Source of the DNA: an uncultured Bacteroidia bacterium
Lineage (GTDB): Bacteria; Bacteroidota; Bacteroidia; Bacteroidales; UBA932
Direction: 5' to 3'
Length of the DNA stretch: 64,000 nt
Assembly (NCBI GenBank): GCA_902779785.1
Contig: CACZDC010000004.1
Location: 1 to 64,000 of the forward strand
Shown piece by piece: positions 18,136 through 26,543 of this stretch (the stretch's first letter is position 1; the number at the start of each line of letters is the position of its first letter). Under the pieces are notes generated by a model. It saw only the letters and a list, made by a program, of their open reading frames with translations, was not told where the DNA came from and ran no database searches. The position numbers and the translations under genes were made by a program.

Positions 18136-20181
18136 ATGAAACGCTTTGTATTCGCCGCCGCGGCACTGCTGACTGCCGCCTGCGCCCCTGATTCGGTAAA
18201 AAGCGGAGAGACGGAGCTCTGTCTCGACGACAGTTTTGTTCCGAAGATATCGACGACGCTCAGCCCCTTGCCGCTGAGCTGCGACGGACAGCCCATCTGC
18301 GGAATTACCGTGGACGGGCAGGAGCCGGAATTCACCCTCTCAAGAATGGAATACAAGAGGGTCAATGACAATTTCGGCCCTGGAGCGGCCTGGACCTTCT
18401 ACGGCGAGTCCCCGTATGGAGACGGGACCATCAGCCAGGCCCTGACGCTGTCCTCATACAAGCGCTTCCCCGGGACCATACTGGCAAAGGCCAGCTTTAC
18501 CAACCATAGCGGAGCTCCCCTTCCGGCGGAGGGATGGACACTCTGTCGCTTCAACATCCCCTCCGGCGGGGACGAGCCCGACTTCTGGTCCTTCCAGGGG
18601 CAGTCCACCGAAGAGCGTGCGGACTGGATACGGCCTCTCAAAGACGGCTTCAGCCAGGACAACTATATGGGGATGAACGGGCCTGACTATGGCGGCGGAA
18701 CGCCCGTAAGCTGCATCTGGCGCCGCGACGCCGGCCTTGCCATAGGGCATCTTGAACCCTGCCCTCAACTTGTCAGCCTGCCGGTAAAAGTGGACGGGGG
18801 CGTCGCCTATGTATCCATAGAAAAACACTTTGAAAACCCTGTACAGCTACAGGACGGAGAGTCTCTGGAGACGTTCACCAGCTTCTTCCACGTCTTCAAA
18901 GGCGACTGTTTCCTGCCGCTGAGACGCTTTTCCGAGCTTCTGGAGCGCATCGGAATCGTGATGCCGGAAAGCGAGCCCGACGCCTTCCTTCCAGCCTGGT
19001 GCGCCTGGGGCTATGAACGCCGCTTTACCATTGACGAGATTGTCGGCACTCTGCCGAAGGTGAAGGAACTGGGCTTCAGATGGGCCACCCTGGACGACGG
19101 CTATCAGATTGCCGAAGGCGACTGGGACCTCAACACCGAACGCTTCCCCCGAGGGGACGCCGATATGAAATATATGGTGGATGAAATCCATAAATATGGT
19201 CTCAAGGCCGATCTCTGGTGGGCTCCCTTTGCCGCCGATCCCGGAACACGCTTCCTTCAGGAGCACCCCGACGCTCTGATACTGGACAAGGACGGGCAGC
19301 CTCAGAATATCAGCTGGTGGGACAGCTGGTACCTCTCTCCCCTGGATTCTTCCGTCCGGAAAGAGACCGAACGGCTGGTAAGGAAATTCCTTGGGGAATA
19401 TGGATTTGAAGGCCTTAAACTGGACGGCCAGTATATGAACTCGGTGCCGCCGGACTACAATCCCGCCCATCATCCTGACGATCCCGAGAAAGTTGTCCGC
19501 GAACTTCCCGGAATCTTCAAACTCATCTATGACACCGCCCGGGGAATCCATCCTCACGCCGTCCTGCAGTACTGCCCCTGCGGCGACTGTTTCTCGGTCT
19601 ACAATCTTCCATACACCAACAAGACCGTTTCATCCGATCCGCTTTCAAGCTGGCAGATCCGCCTCAAGGGCTATGTGCTCCGCGCCCTGGCGCCCAAGAC
19701 CGCCTACTACGGCGACCATATCGAGCTCTCCGACGGAGGCAACGATTACCCCACCCAGCTGGGCATAGGCGCCGTTATCGGGACCAAATTCACCTGGCCC
19801 AAGGAGAATCCGAGGCTCGAAAAAGGAAGTCCGTCCTACCTTCTGACCCCGGAAAGGGAAGCCCTTCTGAAAAACGCACTGGACATTTTCTTTGAGAAAG
19901 ACCTTGCCCACGCGGAATACGTCCCGGGGCTGTACGACATAGGATACGACCGTCCGGAAACCCATTTGCTCCGCAAGGAGGGCAATCTCTACTATGCCTT
20001 CTATACCCACGGGACTCCCGCCACGGAGGTCGAATTGCGTGGCCTGGAGAACGGACGGCAGTATCAACTGACTGATTACTACAACCATATAGACCTGGGC
20101 ACTATCACCGCCGGAGAGAGTAACATCCTTCCTGTTCAGGTGGACGGAGCCCTTCTCTTAGAAGCAAAACCCGTATTATGA
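18136..20181 (+). CDS. GH36-like (clan GH-D) alpha-galactosidase/alpha-N-acetylgalactosaminidase, lipoprotein
   Basis: The ATG at 18136 (MKRFVFAAAALLTAAC) gives a proper lipoprotein signal; the upstream ATGs from 18112 add a charged tail. The 681-residue protein has an N-terminal beta-sandwich (about 25-280), a TIM barrel with ATLDDGYQ and LKADLWWAPFAA, a C-terminal sheet, and ends LEAKPVL. Clan GH-D catalytic residues are visible: nucleophile Asp430 in LKLDGQYM and acid/base Asp501 in SSDPLSSWQIR, 71 residues apart. It would release terminal alpha-linked galactose or GalNAc at the surface; the GalNAc context makes the second attractive but unproven. Its stop overlaps the next gene by 4 nt. 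Confidence 0.85.
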   Translation: MKRFVFAAAALLTAACAPDSVKSGETELCLDDSFVPKISTTLSPLPLSCDGQPICGITVDGQEPEFTLSRMEYKRVNDNFGPGAAWTFYGESPYGDGTISQALTLSSYKRFPGTILAKASFTNHSGAPLPAEGWTLCRFNIPSGGDEPDFWSFQGQSTEERADWIRPLKDGFSQDNYMGMNGPDYGGGTPVSCIWRRDAGLAIGHLEPCPQLVSLPVKVDGGVAYVSIEKHFENPVQLQDGESLETFTSFFHVFKGDCFLPLRRFSELLERIGIVMPESEPDAFLPAWCAWGYERRFTIDEIVGTLPKVKELGFRWATLDDGYQIAEGDWDLNTERFPRGDADMKYMVDEIHKYGLKADLWWAPFAADPGTRFLQEHPDALILDKDGQPQNISWWDSWYLSPLDSSVRKETERLVRKFLGEYGFEGLKLDGQYMNSVPPDYNPAHHPDDPEKVVRELPGIFKLIYDTARGIHPHAVLQYCPCGDCFSVYNLPYTNKTVSSDPLSSWQIRLKGYVLRALAPKTAYYGDHIELSDGGNDYPTQLGIGAVIGTKFTWPKENPRLEKGSPSYLLTPEREALLKNALDIFFEKDLAHAEYVPGLYDIGYDRPETHLLRKEGNLYYAFYTHGTPATEVELRGLENGRQYQLTDYYNHIDLGTITAGESNILPVQVDGALLLEAKPVL

Positions 20182-21503
20182 AACGACTGTTTTCCATTTT
20201 CCTTGCGGCAGCCCTTTTGTGTGGTTGCACCGAAAACCCTTTGCCGGAAGACCCCGGCAATGAAGAGGAAAGCATATCCGGAGGTGGAAAAGAGGACACA
20301 CCGATAGATCACAGCGATTACACGCGCGTCGCTGTTTCCTCCGCCGTTACCGGAGTCCAGCCGATGACAGGCATTGCCCTGTGGAACACGAGTTCACACA
20401 AGCGGACAAACGCTATTCAGCTGGAGTTTGCCTATATGCTCTACAGCGATGTGTGCAAGACGAAAGATATCTATCGCTGGGCAGTGGTAGAAAATTTGCT
20501 GAAGGACATCGCCAGAAGGGGCCATCAGGCCGTATTGCGCTTCCGCTATGTCTATCCGGGTTACTCGGCCGCCGTGCCGGACTATATCAAAGAATGGCCG
20601 GGCTATGAGGCAACCTGGGGGAAGAGCGAAGGGGAAGATACTGAGTTCCCCGACTGGCGCTGCGCGGAGTTGCAGCGTTTCCACAAATATTTCTACAACG
20701 AGTTTGCGCATTTGTATGACAAGGACCCCAGGCTGGCTTTCCTGGAAACCGGCTTCGGGCTCTGGGCCGAATACCATATTTACGACGGCCCTTTTGTGCT
20801 CGGCAAGACCTTCCCTTCCAAGGGATTCCAGGCGGATTTCATCAGGGAGATGGACAACTGGTTCGTGAACACCCCCTGGGCCATCTCCATTGATGCTGCC
20901 GACGACACATATGGCCCTTTCCAGTATGAATACGGCCTGCTGAAAGGCCGCTTCGGCAACTTTGACGATTCGTTTATGTGCTCCGACCACGATGGTTATA
21001 ACTACAATTCGTGGAAGTTCTTCGGGACTGACCGCTATAAGCGTGCTCCGTTTGGCGGGGAATTCAGTTACTATAAAGATTATGACCAGAAACACTGCCT
21101 TGATGAGGCCGGAATCTACGGCCGCAAATTCGAGGACGAGGTCGCCAAATACCACATGAGCTTCATCATCGGCAACGACCAGCCGGAGTATCAGTCAATG
21201 GAGCGGATAAAGTCTGCTTCTATGGCTATGGGCTACCGCTTCAGAATCACGGACTTCCTTGTCAAGGAAGGCACGGGAGCTGCCGTCCAGATCGAGAACA
21301 GCGGCGTTGCCCCCATCTACAGGGACGCATTTGTCGCAGTTGACGGAATCAAAGGCAGTTATAATCTACGCAATCTTATGCCGGGAGAAAGTGTCTGGGT
21401 GGACATTCTCGACAAGAGCATCAAATCCTCCTCCCAGCTTTCCATTGTCTGCGACCATCTCGTTCCCGGCCAGAAAATCGAATTTGACGCCGAGGTCAAT
21501 TAG
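20178..21503 (+). CDS. DUF4832-type lipoprotein, divergent third paralogue
   Basis: The 441-residue protein has a lipobox at LLCGC (Cys17) and an acidic linker. The barrel region keeps the landmarks of the two minus-strand paralogues despite low overall identity: LRFRYVYPG near 120-128, ETGFGLWAEYH with Glu198, ISIDAADDTYG near 236-246, DDSF near 263, and FGGEFSYY with Glu295. The C-terminal 100 residues start MGYRFRITDFLVKEG and include ENSGVAPIYRDAFVAVDGIKGSY, a good DUF4832 match. It is cotranscribed with the GH36-like gene (ATGA overlap). Because the pair of glutamates is retained while the rest has changed, it may act on a different linkage. Confidence 0.75.
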   Translation: MKRLFSIFLAAALLCGCTENPLPEDPGNEEESISGGGKEDTPIDHSDYTRVAVSSAVTGVQPMTGIALWNTSSHKRTNAIQLEFAYMLYSDVCKTKDIYRWAVVENLLKDIARRGHQAVLRFRYVYPGYSAAVPDYIKEWPGYEATWGKSEGEDTEFPDWRCAELQRFHKYFYNEFAHLYDKDPRLAFLETGFGLWAEYHIYDGPFVLGKTFPSKGFQADFIREMDNWFVNTPWAISIDAADDTYGPFQYEYGLLKGRFGNFDDSFMCSDHDGYNYNSWKFFGTDRYKRAPFGGEFSYYKDYDQKHCLDEAGIYGRKFEDEVAKYHMSFIIGNDQPEYQSMERIKSASMAMGYRFRITDFLVKEGTGAAVQIENSGVAPIYRDAFVAVDGIKGSYNLRNLMPGESVWVDILDKSIKSSSQLSIVCDHLVPGQKIEFDAEVN

Positions 21504-21550
21504 GTCGAGTCCTCAGGGGACACTAATATATACGGTTTGCGGTTATTCAA

Positions 21551-21582
21551 AAGGAGGCCAACTCATTTGAGTCAGCCTCCTT
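21551..21582. terminator. bidirectional terminator between convergent genes
   Basis: AAGGAGGC pairs with GCCTCCTT around an inner ACTCA/TGAGT arm. It lies between the convergent 3' ends of the DUF4832 gene and the fimbrillin/CBM9 gene. The U-tract is better on the minus strand (TTTTGAAT) than on the plus strand. Confidence 0.75.
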
Positions 21583-21602
21583 CCGTCATTCATCAAATCA
21601 CC

Positions 21603-23009
21603 CTAATTCGTTATTGTAAGGACAATCGGTTTAGAAGCTACGCCATCTGCACTCTTATTTCCCCAAGAGTATATCTTGATAACGTCTCCATTCTGGATAT
21701 TAAGATTAGTGCGAGGAATACTTAACTCAGTCTCGGAGAACTCGGCACCAACGGTTCCCTTACATACTATCCCGGCATAAACGCTACTATTAGGAGAGCA
21801 GGCATCAGCACCAGGATTTTCATTGATAGTGTCTCCATTATAAAGAACTAATGCCATATAAGCTTCTAAGCCGGTTCGACTACCCTCGGTTGCGCCAGTC
21901 GAGGGATCATTATCCAAATCGAAATCATAGTAAATATACCTCTGCCCAGATACCGTTACTCTCTTGGTATATAGATAAATGTACTTCGAATCGAATGTAG
22001 CCTTGAACACCCGATAATTATTAGAATCATTCGTAGAAGCTGTTTCGATACCATCCCAGTCAGACATATCTCCGTCAATATTTATCTTCGGGACAAAGAC
22101 GCTTATACCGGAAAGGCTCTTGGCGGGGAGAACGACAATCTTGCCAAATGATGCAGCTGCCAATGCGCTTTTTGCTGTAACAGAAAGCAACGTGGCGCCA
22201 TTGTCTACATTTGTCAGGGTCAACTGAGGCTTAAAAGTTTCCCAGCCACGGAACGGGACATAGAATACAGCCTTCTTCTCTGTAGCGTCCACAGCTTCGA
22301 TATAGGAAACATCCCTGGAACCGGTACCATCATAGCACTGGAGATAATATGTACTGCCATCAATCTTGATAGGAGATTTCCCGGAAAGGTACCATCCGCC
22401 AGAGCTAGCGCTGTGTACAGAAAGCTTTACCTTTTGGGCATCAATGTCTGTGAATGTGAATTTATAGCAGGAGGTGAGGTATTTGAAACTGAAGTTTCCA
22501 TCCGCGTCTCCATTGGCATACATAGGAATATTAGCGGAGAAGTGAGACTTAGTGTAATCCACTTCGGGCGCTTCATAGAAGTCCGGAAGATGAGTCTCTG
22601 TATTCCAGGAATGATTGGCACTTGCAGGGAAAAGGGCCCAGTATTGCTGGTTCACACTCTCTGTTTCAGAGGCACCAAGAACATAACCTTCATCAATTGT
22701 TCCACTGAAACTAGCTGAACTGCTACCACCGGTAGTAGTCTTCAGAGTAAAGAACTTGTGATCCTCGCCTTTATGGAACAGGACAGAGATTTCATCATTT
22801 GCACTCCAATTGAATGAAACTTCGTCGGCACCATAGTACGACTTTGTCTCAGAACCATCCGTAACCGATTCCATTACATCGGCGTTTGCATTCAGAGTAA
22901 AGGTGTAGTAACCGGACTCAGCAGGAGCCTGTGGCTCAACAATGGGGGATTTGCTGCAGGAGAAGAGAACAAAACCAAACAGAGCAATCAAAGCTATATA
23001 CTTTTTCAT
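21603..23009 (-). CDS. fimbrillin-like lipoprotein with C-terminal CBM9-like domain
   Basis: The 468-residue protein has a lipobox at FVLFSC (Cys18). Residues 30-290 resemble fimbrillin-like lipoproteins (TFTLNANADVMESVTDGSETKSYYGADEVSFNWSANDEISVLFHKG; later KFTFTDIDAQKVKLSVHSASSGGWYLSGK). From about residue 310 a separate domain starts INIDGDMSDWDGIETAST and ends VIKIYSWGNKSADGVASKPIVLTITN, similar to the CBM9-like lipoprotein after SusD. The combination suggests a surface adhesin or glycan binder. It follows the 52-residue peptide gene by 12 nt and shares its promoter. Base composition is more AT-rich than the neighbouring genes, hinting at a different history. Confidence 0.8.
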   Translation of the reverse strand: MKKYIALIALFGFVLFSCSKSPIVEPQAPAESGYYTFTLNANADVMESVTDGSETKSYYGADEVSFNWSANDEISVLFHKGEDHKFFTLKTTTGGSSSASFSGTIDEGYVLGASETESVNQQYWALFPASANHSWNTETHLPDFYEAPEVDYTKSHFSANIPMYANGDADGNFSFKYLTSCYKFTFTDIDAQKVKLSVHSASSGGWYLSGKSPIKIDGSTYYLQCYDGTGSRDVSYIEAVDATEKKAVFYVPFRGWETFKPQLTLTNVDNGATLLSVTAKSALAAASFGKIVVLPAKSLSGISVFVPKINIDGDMSDWDGIETASTNDSNNYRVFKATFDSKYIYLYTKRVTVSGQRYIYYDFDLDNDPSTGATEGSRTGLEAYMALVLYNGDTINENPGADACSPNSSVYAGIVCKGTVGAEFSETELSIPRTNLNIQNGDVIKIYSWGNKSADGVASKPIVLTITN

Positions 23010-23021
23010 AATCAGGCCCTC

Positions 23022-23180
23022 CTAGTTAAACAAATCATCAAAATCGCTGGAGGAATACTGGTCGTCAAGAGTCAGATTCCTACCGTTACCAGATGCCCCG
23101 GTCGAAGACGCGAGCATCGTATCGTTTAAAACGATTGGGTACATACCGAAGAACGGTACCACATAAAGTTTTTTCTTCAT
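23022..23180 (-). CDS. 52-residue peptide of unknown function
   Basis: Starting at the ATG at 23180 the product is MKKKLYVVPFFGMYPIVLND followed by TMLASSTG, a Gly/Asn-rich turn and an acidic Ser/Asp tail ending FDDLFN. An in-frame ATG at 23222 lies upstream of it but inside the predicted leader. There is no lipobox and no long hydrophobic stretch, so export is not evident. Short proteins of this style, with a basic start, a VP motif and an acidic end, occur next to fimbrillin-like genes in Bacteroidales. A consensus promoter 40 nt upstream and the 12-nt spacing to the fimbrillin chimera support that it is real and cotranscribed. Confidence 0.65.
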   Translation of the reverse strand: MKKKLYVVPFFGMYPIVLNDTMLASSTGASGNGRNLTLDDQYSSSDFDDLFN

Positions 23181-23219
23181 AAGAAAGATTTCTTTTGCTT
23201 TGAAACAGTTTATTTGCCG

Positions 23220-23252
23220 CAAAGTTACAAATTATCAACCATATACGGCAAA
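23220..23252 (-). promoter_or_regulatory. promoter of the 52-residue peptide/fimbrillin-CBM9 operon
   Basis: On the minus strand TTTG (23252-23249), 21 bp, and TAACTTTG (23227-23220) fit the Bacteroidetes consensus with a slightly long spacer. About 25 bp upstream of the TTTG, two copies of GAAACGTT with an ACGTT/AACGT inverted repeat (23275-23298) could be an operator. Confidence 0.7.
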
Positions 23253-23318
23253 CGAAACCACCGAAGCGCTTCAAAAAACGTTTCGTAACGTTTCACTTAG
23301 GTCCGTTTTTCCCGTACG

Positions 23319-24527
23319 CTACCCGCGTCCCGTGCGGGAGCGTTCCGCCTCGAAGCAGGCGCGATGGCCTCCAAGGACGGCAGAAATGGCGGTGGGAGAA
23401 TTGAAATCGCCGCTATGGACGCGGGCTACAAAGTTTCGAACGATTTCGAGGTCCATTCCGGCGTGTAAGGGCTTGTCGCTGAATGACGAAAGATCAAAGA
23501 CCTCGGACTCCCCGCTGTCGAACCAGCGAACGCTGATGCGACGGCCGTCACCGCGGAGCTCGCCGCCGGAAGCCACCACCCGGGTAAGACGACTGTCCTC
23601 GAGTGTAAGGCAGTTGAGCTGCATCGAGACCACTGCGCCCCCTTCCATTTCCATAAGGACGCTCTGATGGTCTGCAACGTCATTCCCGCAGAAAAAAGCA
23701 CAGCGCCCATAGCGTCCGGAACGCAATTCCCTCTCTACGGCATCCTGAAGAGACTCCTCCGGAAGCCTCGGGAAATTCCCGTTCCAGAGATTACGACGCG
23801 AATAAAGGTCCACGGCGGAGAAAGGGCAAGTCCGCTCCAGAGAGCAGTCGATGCAGCGCCGGGCGGCCCCCTCCGGAGCATTCTCGCTCCGGAACCAGCC
23901 GAGCGAACCGAAAGAACTCGTCTTCAAGGCTTCACAGCCGCAGAGATAGACCAGAAGGTCCATATCGTGGCAGCATTTGGAAAGGAGCAGAGGCGAAGAC
24001 TCCTCCTCTTTCGACCACATCCCCCGGACAAAAGTATGGACATAACGGTCTATGCCGGCGTTTACCTCGTGATGGACGGAAAGAAGGCGGCCGAATCGCG
24101 GAGAGGCGATAATCTCGCGCATCTTGCGCCAGTACGGATGAAGTCTAAGGATAAAGCAGACGGAGACATAGACTCCGGCCTTTTCGGCGGCGGAGGCAAT
24201 TGCCCGGCAGTCTTCCCAAGTAGTCGCGACCGGCTTTTCCAGAAGGATATGCCAGCCCCGGCCGATACACTCCAGGGCAAGCGCTTTGTGGGCCTTGTCC
24301 GGAGCGGTAATCATCGCCGCATCGACTTCGAGCCCGGAGTCAAAAAACGCTTTGGGGTTAGAAAAGAGCCTGTCGTCGGCAAGTCCATATTGCGCCTTGG
24401 CCATAGCCAGACGCCGAGGATCCGGATCCACCACAGCCTCCAGCACCGCCTCTTCAGGATGTGCCTGGACCCATTGCAGATACTTCCCTGCCCGGTTCCC
24501 CGCTCCGAAAGTGACAAGCCTTAGCAT
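23319..24527 (-). CDS. Gfo/Idh/MocA family oxidoreductase
   Basis: The 402-residue cytoplasmic protein starts with a Rossmann motif (LVTFGAGNRAGKYL), has the family's EKP signature (ILLEKPVATTWEDC, Lys97 region), and the HDMDLL helix near 187-192, where the histidine and aspartate of related dehydrogenases lie. Residues 220-240 contain CIDCSLERTCPFSA, a cysteine cluster found in a subgroup of this family that may bind metal. It uses NAD(P) on a sugar or sugar-derived substrate; which one is unknown. It lies 24 nt after the M3 peptidase gene and is the last gene of the nuclease/OB-fold operon. It has no signal peptide and is not a GH109. Confidence 0.87.
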   Translation of the reverse strand: MLRLVTFGAGNRAGKYLQWVQAHPEEAVLEAVVDPDPRRLAMAKAQYGLADDRLFSNPKAFFDSGLEVDAAMITAPDKAHKALALECIGRGWHILLEKPVATTWEDCRAIASAAEKAGVYVSVCFILRLHPYWRKMREIIASPRFGRLLSVHHEVNAGIDRYVHTFVRGMWSKEEESSPLLLSKCCHDMDLLVYLCGCEALKTSSFGSLGWFRSENAPEGAARRCIDCSLERTCPFSAVDLYSRRNLWNGNFPRLPEESLQDAVERELRSGRYGRCAFFCGNDVADHQSVLMEMEGGAVVSMQLNCLTLEDSRLTRVVASGGELRGDGRRISVRWFDSGESEVFDLSSFSDKPLHAGMDLEIVRNFVARVHSGDFNSPTAISAVLGGHRACFEAERSRTGRG

Positions 24528-24551
24528 CCGGCCGAGAAAAAATAATCCCCG

Positions 24552-26543
24552 TTATAGCCCTCTGGCTCTCAACAGTGCCCCCGGATCGGGATCGCCGCCG
24601 CGCCAGCTGCGGAAAAGGGCCATAGGCTCTTCGCTGCCGCCCCTTTCGAGGAAGGTCTCGCGGAAGGACTTGGCCAGCTCCGGATTGAACACACCCTCGG
24701 CCTCGAATTTCTCCCAGGCGTCCACATCCAGCACCTCGCTCCAGAGATAGCTGTAATAGCCGGCGGAGTAGCCGCTGTTGAAGATGTGGTTGAAATAGGT
24801 GGTGCGATAGCGAGGGATGATTTCCTTGCAAAGGCCCATATCGGCGCAGACCTTCTGCTCGAAGGCACGGATATCGTCCGGACCGTTGAACTTGGAGAGT
24901 TCCTCCGAGGAGAGTTCGTGCCATTTCATATCCAGTATGGACGCGGCGCAGAGTTCTCCGGTCATAAAGCCCTGGTTGAATTTCAACGCCTTGCGGATCT
25001 TGCCGACAAGCTCGGCGGGGATGGGCTCGCCGCTCTCATAATGCTTGGCATAGACCTTCAGGATTTCCTCCTGGAAGGCGAAGTTCTCATTGAACTGGGA
25101 GAACATTTCCACGAAGTCGCGGGCGACGGAAGTGCCGCTGACAGAGCGGTAATGGCACTTTGTCAGGAAACCGTGGAGGGCGTGGCCGAACTCGTGGAAA
25201 GCGGTCTGGACATTGTCCACGCTGAGCAGCGAAGGCTCCCCTTCCGAGGGTGCGGGGAAGTTGCAGACATTCACGATTATCGGACGCACATCCTCGTCGC
25301 CGAGGGCATACTGGTCGCGGAAATTGTTCATCCAGGCACCGCCCCTCTTAGTCTCGCGGACGAAATAGTCGGCATAGAAAATACCGAGGAGGGTCCCGTT
25401 GGCATCGCTGAGCTTGTAGGCCTTGACCACAGGATTGTAGACCTCGACGTCCTCAAGAGGTTCTATCGAGATGCCATAGACCTTCTCGGCGGCGGTGAAA
25501 ACGCCCATAAGGACGCTGTCGGCCTGGAAATAAGGCTTGGTCTGGCTCTCGTCCAGGGCGAATTTCTGCGCCCTGACCTTCTCGGCATAGTAGGCCCAGT
25601 CCCAAGGCTCGATCTCGTGTCCCGCAATCGCCTTCATATCAGCGATTTCCTGCTTCGCCTTACGCATAGACGCGTCCATTATCGGCTGCAGGAAGGCATC
25701 GACCGTAGCGGGATCCCCTGCCATCTTGTCGGAAAGCTGGTAGGCCGCAAAGTTCGGATAGCCGAGAAGTTCGGCCTGCTCCGCACGGAGTTTCAGAATC
25801 TCAAGGACGATGGCATTGTTGTCGTGCTCTCCCCCGTTGTTGCCGCGCGAAGAATAGGCCTTGAAGGCCTTCTCGCGAAGGGCGCGGTCCTCACAGGAGG
25901 CCATAAAGTCGGGATAGCCGCTGACGGTCACGCCGATTGCCTCCTTGAAGGCATTGTTTTCGGCAAGGAGATTCTGCCCGAACTTCTGCGAAAGGCTCGC
26001 AAGGCGGGTGTTTATCTCGCTGAAACGCTTCTTTCCCGCCTCGTCGAGAGCGACGCCGTTGCGAACGAATGCCTCGTAGAGCTTCTTCGTGGTCATCTGC
26101 TGCTCGCGGTTAAGGCCGTCCATATTATCATATACGGCCTTCACACGCTCGAAGAAGTCCTCGTTCATAAAGATTTCATCCGAAGCGGCGGTCACCAGCG
26201 GCATCACCTCCTCCTCGATCTTCTGCATCTCGGGTGTGGAATCCGATTCCGTGAGGTTGAAGAACACTCCTCCGACCTTGGCCAGAAGCTCGCCGGAAAG
26301 TTCGTATGCCGCAATGGTGTTTTCAAACGTCGGGGCATCCGGGCAGTCGATAATCGCCTGGATTTCAGCCTTCTGCTGCTCTATGCCGGCCTTGAAGGCA
26401 GGCAGGTAGTCGGCAGTTTCGATACGGCTGAAGGGAGCTGTTCCATAAGGAGTGTTCCACTCCTCGAAGAAGGGATTTTCGTGAGCCTCTTTGCAAGAGA
26501 TCATCGCTGCCATACAAGTCAGGAAAATAAAAGCTCGTTTCAT
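24552..26543 (-). CDS. dcp: M3 family zinc metallopeptidase, Dcp-like, lipoprotein
   Basis: The 663-residue protein has a short lipoprotein signal (MAAMISC, Cys17) and then the peptidyl-dipeptidase Dcp layout (NPFFEEWNTPYGTAPFSRIETADYLPAF). The zinc site is HEFGHALH with His450, Glu451 and His454, and the third ligand is expected at the glutamate of RDFVEMFSQ about 25 residues later. GYSAGYYSYLWSEVLDVDAW near the C-terminus is the usual M3 substrate-binding stretch. It removes dipeptides from the C-terminus of peptides. The usual length is 680-710, so this is a compact full-length member. Its start overlaps the DUF5689 gene by 4 nt, tying peptide breakdown to the surface-capture operon. Confidence 0.94.
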   Translation of the reverse strand: MKRAFIFLTCMAAMISCKEAHENPFFEEWNTPYGTAPFSRIETADYLPAFKAGIEQQKAEIQAIIDCPDAPTFENTIAAYELSGELLAKVGGVFFNLTESDSTPEMQKIEEEVMPLVTAASDEIFMNEDFFERVKAVYDNMDGLNREQQMTTKKLYEAFVRNGVALDEAGKKRFSEINTRLASLSQKFGQNLLAENNAFKEAIGVTVSGYPDFMASCEDRALREKAFKAYSSRGNNGGEHDNNAIVLEILKLRAEQAELLGYPNFAAYQLSDKMAGDPATVDAFLQPIMDASMRKAKQEIADMKAIAGHEIEPWDWAYYAEKVRAQKFALDESQTKPYFQADSVLMGVFTAAEKVYGISIEPLEDVEVYNPVVKAYKLSDANGTLLGIFYADYFVRETKRGGAWMNNFRDQYALGDEDVRPIIVNVCNFPAPSEGEPSLLSVDNVQTAFHEFGHALHGFLTKCHYRSVSGTSVARDFVEMFSQFNENFAFQEEILKVYAKHYESGEPIPAELVGKIRKALKFNQGFMTGELCAASILDMKWHELSSEELSKFNGPDDIRAFEQKVCADMGLCKEIIPRYRTTYFNHIFNSGYSAGYYSYLWSEVLDVDAWEKFEAEGVFNPELAKSFRETFLERGGSEEPMALFRSWRGGDPDPGALLRARGL

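Noticed and set aside
23319..24527. A second GH109 glycosidase
   Set aside because: It is a Gfo/Idh/MocA protein but lacks a signal peptide, has EKP and a cysteine cluster, and lacks the GH109 stretches seen at 14.5-15.9 kb.
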